DNA of 64,000 bases from Haemonchus contortus (Eukaryota > Nematoda > Chromadorea > Rhabditida > Trichostrongylidae), in the NCBI GenBank assembly GCA_000469685.2, contig LS997566.1, positions 6,616,491-6,680,490 on the forward strand. The letters are read 5' to 3'. Position numbers and translations under genes: made by a program. Position 1 is the first letter of the stretch, and each line of letters opens with the position of its first letter. Shown here one piece after another: positions 56,560 through 64,000 of this stretch. Below the pieces are notes generated by a model. The model was not told where the DNA came from, made no database searches, and was given only the letters and a program-made list of their open reading frames with translations.

Positions 56560-57897
56560 GTGCCCTCACATCTACCAAACACCAACGAATTTCTTGATCG
56601 CCTACGTTCGTGTAGGCTTCAAGAAAACTGCGTAGTAGAGTCGTTTGATGTAACTGCGCTTTATACGAACGTTAACAACAGCGAAGCTCTCCAAGCGGTT
56701 TCCGAAATGCTGGATGAGCGTGAAACCGAAATTGTAACGTTCGGATTGAGCAAGGTTCACATTATGACTCTGATCAAGGAATGCCTTAATTGTAACATTT
56801 TCAAGTGGAGCGGGCAGTACTTCTCACAAAACCGAGGACTTGCTATGGGTCAGCGGCTAGCACCGGTTTTGGCTATCTGTTTCATGAGCAGAATAGAAAG
56901 ACCAGTCATAGCTCGCATGCCCATTATGTACTGTCGGTACATCGATGACTGCTGCGTAGTTACATCAACGCAGCAAGAGATGGATGAGTTGTTTGACATC
57001 CTCAACCGACAGTCTCAGTATATCAAGTTCACGAGAGAAGTTCCGCACGAAGGCTGGCTTCCTTATCTTAACACGCAGATAAACATCTCAAGTGGTAAGT
57101 ACAATGTGAAGTGGTATCGGAAGAGCAGCTCTAAGAACATTCTACTCCACGCAAAGTCTGCTCACCCTGAAGCTGTGAAACGTGCAGTTGTTCGCAACAT
57201 GTACAGAACAGCTACAGGAGTGTGCACAGGTGAAGTGGAACGAGAGGAGTCACGTAAACTAGCAGCTGAGATTGCAAGCTTGAATGGCTACGGGACACAA
57301 CGTAAGAGATCAGGCTTAAAAGCGTATTCGCTGAGAAACCGTGAGAACATGGCGCATCTCCGGCTTCCATTTATATCAGACAAAGTGAGCGCAGAAATTC
57401 GACAATGCATTGCACGAGCGGATTTGGCGAATGATGTTGTCCTGATAAACTTACCAGCGGACAATATCAAACGTCATCTAATCCGCAATAGGCTTTATGA
57501 TCGTACGTGCACGACGGATAACTGCGTTATTTGTCCGTTTGAAAGAGATGGAGATTGCACACAGCGAGGAACAGTGTATCAACTTCAGTGTTCAGTTTGT
57601 TACGAAATATATATTGGCGAGGCGGGAAGGATGTTGAGCATACGCGTCAAAGAACATCTAGCAGGTAAAAGGCGTGGAAGCCTACTCACGCCGCTTGGAA
57701 GGCATCGACTAGAAGAACATCAGGGCGATGATTTTGATATTAAACGCAAAATCCTAGCCTACGAGAGTGAGATCGGTGCCAGAAAGATATTGGAAGCGTT
57801 GCACATCCGCGAGAGAAATCCAAAGCTGAACAACCGAAATGAATGCATTGCCATAACGAGTGGACTTCTGCCATTCATTCCCTTTTGTGGGCTTTGA
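56560..57897 (+). CDS. Penelope-like RT/GIY-YIG endonuclease, right copy
   Basis: 445 open codons; homology actually starts at 56515 (SWFLNK), so the ATG is only the first in frame. Domains: RT palm with LPNTNEFLDRL, VVESFDVTALYTNV, LAMGQRLAPVLAICFM and YIDD (56938-56949); thumb with IKRHLIRNRLYDR; Cys motif CTTDNCVICPF; GIY-YIG endonuclease with VYQLQCSVCYEIYIGEAGR (YIG at about 57610-57618) and RVKEHLAG, ending NRNECIAI and SGLLPF near the stop. Compared with the left copy, ET in YIGET is EA here. Missing the N-terminal third of a full Penelope ORF, so not autonomous. AATAAA at about 58157 may serve as polyadenylation signal. Confidence 0.9.
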   Translation: MPSHLPNTNEFLDRLRSCRLQENCVVESFDVTALYTNVNNSEALQAVSEMLDERETEIVTFGLSKVHIMTLIKECLNCNIFKWSGQYFSQNRGLAMGQRLAPVLAICFMSRIERPVIARMPIMYCRYIDDCCVVTSTQQEMDELFDILNRQSQYIKFTREVPHEGWLPYLNTQINISSGKYNVKWYRKSSSKNILLHAKSAHPEAVKRAVVRNMYRTATGVCTGEVEREESRKLAAEIASLNGYGTQRKRSGLKAYSLRNRENMAHLRLPFISDKVSAEIRQCIARADLANDVVLINLPADNIKRHLIRNRLYDRTCTTDNCVICPFERDGDCTQRGTVYQLQCSVCYEIYIGEAGRMLSIRVKEHLAGKRRGSLLTPLGRHRLEEHQGDDFDIKRKILAYESEIGARKILEALHIRERNPKLNNRNECIAITSGLLPFIPFCGL

Positions 57898-58435
57898 AAT
57901 CACCGCGTTATTCTTATATCACGATCGTCGATGGTGTCTCATTAGTCCCTTATTGTTCACGGCATCGAGTGGGACAGCAACGCTGGTGAAACCGCAGAAG
58001 GTTGGTTACTTCTCTGGAATCTTTTGGTGTTCAAGTTTCTGGGAGCTGTTGCAACTGGCCTAACGTGTTTGGGCGCTTGGTCGGGTGAGTCACAGGTCAG
58101 GAGCTTCGAACTTTTAGGTCCTTGAAGACGACGAGTTGTTCGAAACGTCGACCTAATAAAGCGGTTTCATCATAACAAACCTGTACGGCAAAACAGTGTA
58201 AAAAACATTATGTGACATGCCCAGGTTTCAAGAAGACCGAACATGGAAACAGAAGTTAGTATTTTTTCATCGATCCATTTAAGGAGCCCAATTAGTCCAG
58301 TAGACCCGGTAGACCCTTCTCCCTTGAGAAACACAGAGCATAGCACCCCCTTCGTTTGATTCTCTTGTGACGGTAAACAGTAATTATGGGAAAGCAAATA
58401 AAAGTCTGAGGAGGGGGGGGGGGAACGGTCGTTTG

Positions 58436-58712
58436 CCGCGATCCATCCCATCGCGCCGCCCATTCGACGTGGTTTGCGAGCTGGACAACTCGTTCAGGTG
58501 ATTGGGCAACCTACCGCCCATCCAGCTGATAGAAGCCTGACTGTCGATGACCACGCTACTATGTACTAGACGCAGAATTGTGGACCTACTCGTATTCTGC
58601 CTATCAGCCTGGCGTCATCGATCGGGTTTCGATCAGCTGGATGGGCAGAGGGTTGCTCGATCACGTGGACGAGTTGAAAAGCTCACAACCGCGTCGAACG
58701 GGCGGCGCGATG
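58436..58712. repeat. Foldback element in copy E intron 8
   Basis: Duplicate of 39455-39735. Arms CGCGATCCATCCCATCGCGC and GCGCGATGGGTGGGATCGCG are nearly perfect inverses. Confidence 0.7.
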
Positions 58713-59260
58713 GGTGGGATCGCGTCAAGCGCCATACACCCAAAGTCTAGAGAGCTACAATGAACCCAACGAACCGGTCAAAGCGTACTCGATGATTTCA
58801 ATTGCCTAGGAAGAAAGTTCGACATTGTGGTTATCGACGCATGCGGTTCATACTCCTCGCCATTGCTATGTCCTGCAGACCCTTTCCAAGACGCCATAAT
58901 TCTGGGAAAAATCAAGAAAATGCTGACTAAATCAGGTCAGTTCAGAGGTCCGCATTCAACGATATCTCGAAATAATAACAAAGTTTTTCAGGAACTCTAA
59001 TTGTGGACCTCCTATCGGAGGATTATACAGAAATTGGTAACTATGTATGGAAAAAGGTCAGTTTTCTTCAATGAGATCATAGTCTTTCGTGGTCTGCGCA
59101 CCCCTGCCATCCTCCTCTTCTCTTACAAACAACTAATCAGATTCCTTTCTAAGCACCACTCGGACCCCCATTAGTATGGGAGGCGTTCGGAGGAGGGTGG
59201 CTACACTTCACGTTCCACTTCAAGTACAGTTTCACCGATCGTTGAGTATATTACTAGTTA

Positions 59261-59931
59261 ATTCAAAAGCAAAGTTCAGGATAATTTCGGTAATCCAGAT
59301 TATGACGAAAAATGTAAGATAAGATATAAAAAAGTGCAACGAAGGCGAAGAAACGGTGTGAATCGGGGTTTCCAGAGTGAAGAACGGCTTCGAAAAATAG
59401 TTAAAAAGGGAGCTGGAGGAGAATGAGATCAGATAGGTAAGAAGAATGGGGCGTTTGGACGAGCTAAATAGTGTGCGCCATTGCGTACGTGCGGGTTCCG
59501 GTGTGATTAGCTGACTACGATAAGCAAAAATTCATTCACTCATAAACACAAGTTAAAAACCCATAGTAACAGCAAATATAGACCAACTTTTTCAGCCTCA
59601 TGAGTTAAAAAAGCAGAATAAGTATAGCAGCAGCAAAAAGAATGACAGAGAATAAAAGAATGGAAAATACCGCCTCATCACTCGGCGATCAGCTGATTGT
59701 GTGTGGGACCTAGAACGAATATTGCAATCTGTATCGCCTCGACTCTCTCCTGACGTGACATCGATCACGGGACGGGAAGTTCGGGCGATCCGCTAGCGAC
59801 GCTCCCACTATGCCCTAGCTGTTGAGTTTGAGACGACGAGTCGACAGCGTCCTTCTATTACCCTTGGAGGCTACTGGGTATTCCTAGGGGGATAACTCAC
59901 CAACCATTTTCATCGGGAACTGTGCCTTTAA
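59261..59931. mobile_element. MITE family 1 copy in copy E intron 10
   Basis: From CAAAAGCAAAGTTCAGGATA to GGGAACTGTGCCTTTAA; contains GGCGATCAGCTGATTGTGTG. D retains only the right part of it. Confidence 0.6.
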
Positions 59932-60149
59932 CAATGGAGCCTTTAACTGTTCAAAGAATGAAGTCCTATCATTACATTTTCTTTACCATTTTAGCCGACA
60001 AAAAAATGCAAAATTAGATCAAATCTTGGCTAGCTGGCTATTTTGTTACAATTCATCGTTCCTACCTAGCTTAAAGATTTATTGCAGTTCCTCCAGATGC
60101 TGAAGTCACTTTTCCCCGTTTGTGTCATGATGAACATTCGTGACAGGGT

Positions 60150-61231
60150 GAGTCTTACAAGAACATGAATTTATATTCTGTCCTAATTATATTTACATCT
60201 GATTTATTATTATATTCGCACATTATTTATTATTATTATTACATGATATTCAATTACATTTGATCTGGATATCTATAGCAACAGCTATATGTCGATCATC
60301 AATTCCCTAGAATTTTGGGAAAGCATCAACCATCAATTATTTGGATATTCCTACAGAGAAGAGATTTACATGGAGGAGTAGAAAGCACGGTTGGCATGGG
60401 CGAGTATCGATCTGGGATTCGATTCGCGGGCATATCTGTGTAAGACAGTGCGGGGATTCGGCCGCTTCACTAACTCTATCCAAAATTAACTCAAAAAAAG
60501 GAACGTCGGACGCCTTTCGCCTTCCGCATCCATGTTCCTTTTTCGCTTTGCTCGCCTAGCTTGCCGTCTCCACGTGGGCTGTCGGTATACCCGTGTCTCG
60601 AAGTTTCGGGTAGCTCCTATGACCCCTGACGTGGTGAGGGCATCATAGCTGACTGATGCAGGCTTGTGTGGCGGGTAGCGCATGTTTGTTGTTTGTTAAG
60701 TGCGCGCGGCTATCCTCCTCAATCGGGAGCTTCTTGAGTCAAATGTGGTGATGGTGTCAGAAGGGTTCGCCTGATGATTGCTTTCCTCAAACTTCCAGTG
60801 CTTTTCTAAACGCAGAAGGTAGCCAGTTCGCTCGACAAGCGAGCTAGACATTGCTCAATGTTTCTCATTTTCTTTCTTCTTCCCACCTTGATTACTAGCC
60901 GACTCGAGAAAGGATTATTCTGATATATATTCACTTTTCTACTGTGTTATGTTCTCTCTTTTTCTCTTTCGTTGGTTCCTTTTCCTATATTTTCTTTGTT
61001 AAGTACTTTTAACTGTCACATCAGGGCCTTTATTGTCTGGCTGTAGCGCGTCTTCGGGTGCATATAAGGATACGTAGTGAGTTGCATAGAAAAATTAATG
61101 CATGGAAATCAAAAATCAACAGAAAATTACGGCGGAAATGAAGAAATGGAAACAGAAACCACTTCCGGGGGAGATCTGATCTACGTTTTTGCTTCCATTT
61201 GAATTTGAATAATTGTACGTATTTAATTCAG
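60150..61231. other. Copy E intron 11
   Basis: Non-coding; the paralogue of D intron 11 without the Harbinger-like element. No exon, RNA gene or clear repeat was recognised beyond that shared sequence. Confidence 0.45.
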
Positions 61232-61389
61232 GACAATATTGTGGTTACCTGTACAACGATGTCGATGTCAAATATTTCTGACCTCGCGATTCATTTTGAC
61301 AATCGACTGGCTACGATTATATCCACTCTTCGCCTGAACCACGTTCTGGACGTTGCTTACACTACAATTTTACATGCGAAATGAAGCAA

Positions 61390-62289
61390 ATTCAGCTCAG
61401 TACCAGGCTCTCATGCATTTTGTTGTATGAACAAGCCACCTATCGAATTGCATGAATAACTTTACCATAAAATAATAGCAATGTGGACATGGAATAAAAT
61501 ACGTCTTCCTTACGCAAATAAAGAGTTATATCATCTTGGCTGAGGCCTTACGAAAACGGCTTTACACCGAGGCTTATATCGTGCCAAGATTCATCGGAAG
61601 TCAATCATGGTCATGTCTAAATTTCTTTGCCTATTTCTACCGAATTCATTCGAAGAAGTGCGCACTTTTGGCAGTAATCAAGAACAATTCGGGATTCTGT
61701 ATGTCGGAGGCCGCAGTGTAAGTGTATGATTTGAGTTTCCAGTGGATGTTTATGGCAGTTAAGACGAAACCGCTGCTGTGTACATAGCTGTTAGTGATGG
61801 AATTAGTGTACCATACTTCTTAACAGTATCGATGTGGAGCTTTACAGTTTGCAAACAGGTCTAAGCTGAACATTGAAGTCGATAACGACAGCCCGAGGGA
61901 GTATGCAGTTCAGACAGTTGAACATCCCCTTACCGCCCCATACGTCTTGGTGACTCAGGGCTCGAGTAGAACCCAGGCGTTTTCAGGGCACACGGTATGA
62001 TTGATTAGGTAGGGGATTGTAGCAGAACATTGTGCTACAACGTACGGCCCCCGTCGCATGTAGCGGGCAGTACAGGAGTAGAATTTGAGTTGAGGGCGCA
62101 TGACAACGGTAATTGCCCCGAATGCTCCTGTAGGCCCACCGTTTTAGTTCGTCAATCTCATTCTTGTTCCGGAGCCCCACGTTCGATCCACATTTTACCG
62201 ATCGTCTCTAAGGTCCTTAGCCGAATGGCCGAGCTGTTTTTGCGCTAATTACCAGAGGGAAATTGAAACTTCGAGACGCGATTTGGTTG
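61390..62289. other. 3' flank of copy E
   Basis: Contains a candidate AATAAA near 61493 and sequence shared with the D flank to about 61912. From there to the SINE no gene is recognised. Confidence 0.4.
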
Positions 62290-62590
62290 TTGCCGCGGAA
62301 CCACTGAGCCACTGTGCTTGCGTGCCTGCCTTTCAAGGGTGATTCATTGCCCCTCCGCATGCGACTTCCATTCAAAACCGTGGAACATTTCGTATGTGTA
62401 CGTAGCCTGTACAACGACGGTACCCAGACGATACATGGATAAGCGCTTTCATCTTTCAAGACGGGCCTGATACCAGATAGGCGACTACGGAGGAGTGGAA
62501 TGCCTAGTTGGCCTAACGAGTACGATCCAGACTCTGATCTGGGCCCATAAGTGTGTTACGGTGCAAAATGGCTTTTTAATTTCTTTTCTC
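62290..62590 (-). repeat. Degenerate tRNA-derived SINE upstream of copy F
   Basis: Reverse-orientation body: TGCGACTTCCATTCAAAACC, GTACGTAGCCTGTACAACGA, TTTCAAGACGGGCCTGATACC. Pol III boxes not clear. Confidence 0.5.
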
Positions 62591-62730
62591 CTCCATGGCA
62601 GAATACTAATGATCCCACCTTTAGGCAAAGAACGTGGCAATCGAAAATGGCATCATTCCTATTCAGATCTCTGCTGACACATTTTGAAAAATACTTTCAA
62701 AGGAAAGATCTGTTAGCGCTCCGGACATCA

Positions 62731-62976
62731 ATGGCTCATCTCAGAATTGCGCTCATACTCTGCAAACATTTAATCAGCTCTCGGACTTTCCTTTGCAGAT
62801 TCTTCTGCTTCGTATTCGTATTGATTCTAGTAAGTTCTCGTTATTTCATAGAGGTATTTCATCGTTTTACTTCGATTGTAACTTTTGGAAGTGTTTGATT
62901 TGCTTCCTTCTTTATTACTTTGTGATTTTCAGATCTACATGTACACCTATGACCCATGTACAAATCTGGGCAAAAG
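62731..62976 (+). CDS. Start of methyltransferase-like copy F (exons 1-2 only)
   Basis: E1 62731-62829 (33 codons, basic then hydrophobic: TFLCRFFCFVFVLIL; donor CTAGTAAGT) and E2 62933-62976 (YMYTYDPCTNLGKR; acceptor TTTTCAG, donor AAAAGGTGTG). E2 is 44 nt with the same phases and single Cys as E2 of A-D, which is the reason for assigning it to this family. An upstream in-frame ATG at 62647 would lengthen E1 by 28 codons; 62731 is preferred because it aligns with the D and E starts. Exon 3 and onward are not seen before the window ends. Confidence 0.55.
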
Positions 62977-62979
62977 GTG

Positions 62980-64000
62980 TGTTTTTTTTTATCTCGAATG
63001 GAGGTCTCTCAACGCTAGAGTGGGCGATTATTCCCTTCTAGAGTATCGGGTTACTGTAACGAACCTTAATAAAGCGATCAATCCGCGGTCATGGCAGAAT
63101 GAGCAATCGACAAAACATTCTGCTCGAAAACCTTTCGAATGCAGTTCCGGTTTAATAAGTACCCACTCCAAGGGGAATGAAGATTAAAAAGTGTTAAGCT
63201 TCAAAAAGGTAGCAAATAAGGGATTGTACGAGTTTACCCTCTGCAACGGATTGGATGCTCCTACATGAGGTACTATTCGTCGCGTCCTATCGCTTCATTG
63301 CGGATCGTGCAGTCTCAACAAGGCCGACATGACCTGGTCTTTTTGGGTTTGTACGTTGGCCGAACTGCTTTGAAGTCCTCATTACTCCCTGTCTACACCG
63401 TATTTCGGCCGGACAACGTCCCATGTGCTATTCTTGAGGGCTACAGGTTCGTCTTAGGAAACGTTTCAGAACCATTTTGATCGTGAACTCTGCCTTTGAA
63501 AGGAGTTGCTTTGCCTCAATTTTTGGCTTGTTTGGCGTGATAGGAGTTGTTTCGTCCCAGGTTTCGGCTTGTTTGGTTTATTGATGCTACGATGGAAAAG
63601 GGGATATCCACATTCTACCATAGAATGATTTAAAAGGCATTGCCCTAGGTTTCATCTTAACTTCGCTGAAGTCGTGAATGGTATTATTGAATGAACAAAC
63701 GCTCATCTGATACATTGTTTTTGCGTCCTGCATTATAAAGTATCTGAATTTTTCTCGAATCGGATCGAAGGTGCGACTCAGAAAACCCAGGTTCATACTA
63801 ACTACTTGCCTATATGTATTACCATATAGCGATTGATCGATTGATTGATTCACAGAAACGACGATAGCTTCCAATGCATCTTTTCACTCCACTTTTGGTG
63901 CTCGGTTGGCAGTGCTATTAGCCCACTACGCAGATGTCGGTTCTGCTACCTGAACAAAAGAATTTGTTCAAAAAATTCTAATTACTTCAACTATTAGCGG
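62980..64000. other. Presumed intron 2 of copy F
   Basis: No exon 3 (RIDRMCPEN-type) could be found. 63458-63501 resembles the right end of MITE family 1 or 2 (CCATTTTGATCGTGAACTCT, GCCTTTGAAAGG). Otherwise nothing recognised. Confidence 0.4.

Larger units (their letters stand above)
54729..58207. mobile_element. Inverted pair of Penelope-like elements (3.48-kb palindrome)
   Basis: Left arm 54729-56420 (1692 bp) and right arm 56515-58207 (1693 bp) are inverted copies around a 94-bp unpaired centre. Outer ends are GTTTTTTACACTGTTTTGCC and its reverse complement. The elements meet with their 5'-truncated sides at the centre and point outward. Direct repeats of about 17 bp lie outside (54712-54728, 58244-58261). 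The arms differ at a number of amino-acid positions, so this is not an assembly mirror. It sits in intron 8 of copy E and is absent from the same intron of D. Confidence 0.85.
50844..61384 (+). pseudogene. Methyltransferase-like copy E, exon 5 destroyed
   Basis: Sister of D. Exons: E1 50844-50948, E2 51052-51101 (two codons longer than D, DSDSC), E3 51711-51788, E4 52498-52586, E5 remnants to 53216, E6 53938-54020, E7 54171-54305 (EIGLGGGNYDMRLH), E8 54428-54563 (ITAVEIDPIVVKM), E9 58810-58935 (VVIDACGSYSS), E10 58992-59056, E11 60088-60147, E12 61232-61384. E5 is hit by a foldback insertion at about 52750-53022, an extra 92 bp at about 53040-53130 and a 1-bp loss relative to D. The exon 2 donor lacks GT, as in D. 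Apart from E5 the exons are open, and E4 to E6 splicing would keep frame (E4 ends in phase 1, E6 starts with two bases), so a shortened product is possible. Intron 8 hosts the Penelope pair. Confidence 0.6.

Noticed and set aside
54729..58207. Palindrome as assembly artefact
   Set aside because: The arms differ at many positions (for example RQCSACDE versus LQCSVCYE) and have a unique 94-bp centre, so they are two real sequences; long-read confirmation would still be useful.

Overview
This is animal nuclear DNA, most probably from a nematode and plausibly a strongylid (hookworm-like) species. Genes are split into short exons with TTTCAG/TTTTAG acceptors, introns are full of small transposons, and no bacterial operon signals are seen. 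The species call is inference.

Layout. The left edge (about 1-3.4 kb, + strand) carries the 3' part of a rhodopsin-like seven-transmembrane receptor; seven exons with matching phases give the segment from TM3 to the cytoplasmic tail. After about 3 kb of repeat-bearing intergenic DNA, nearly all the rest of the window is one head-to-tail array (+ strand) of at least seven copies, labelled here A, B, C, D, C', E and F, of a single 12-exon gene family. Each copy starts with a short signal-anchor exon, continues with a small Cys-containing linker, and ends in a SAM-dependent methyltransferase domain of the METTL13/spermidine-synthase-like fold (GLGGG motif I, VVELEP/VVEIDP, LDAC/IDAC, CPAEPF). 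Exon lengths E7-E12 are 135, 136, 126, 65, 60 and 153/156 nt in nearly every copy. D (35.6-43.4 kb) is the only full-length copy whose 12 exons can be joined in one frame without a stop (396 aa), apart from an odd exon-2 donor. A, B, C, C' and E carry stops, frameshifts, deletions or insertions; F is cut by the window edge. B can still be read in frame (397 aa) if exon 5 is skipped.

The array grew in two ways. A and B, with their downstream repeats, are a tandem duplication of about 8-10 kb. The segment holding the 3' half of C plus D (about 27.1-43.9 kb) is repeated as C' plus E (about 44.2-61.9 kb). Because the duplicates are alignable, many transposons can be dated against an empty paralogous site.

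Mobile DNA: a palindrome of two diverged Penelope-like retroelements (RT with YIDD plus GIY-YIG endonuclease) inside an intron of E; an older, different Penelope-like pseudogene in C'; a decayed mariner transposase gene inside a TA microsatellite; a 1.46-kb Harbinger-like element with long TIRs; a Tc1-like, a hAT-like and several Mutator-like MITEs, some with visible target-site duplications; foldback elements; and many copies of a tRNA-derived SINE. No CRISPR, rRNA or intact tRNA gene was seen.
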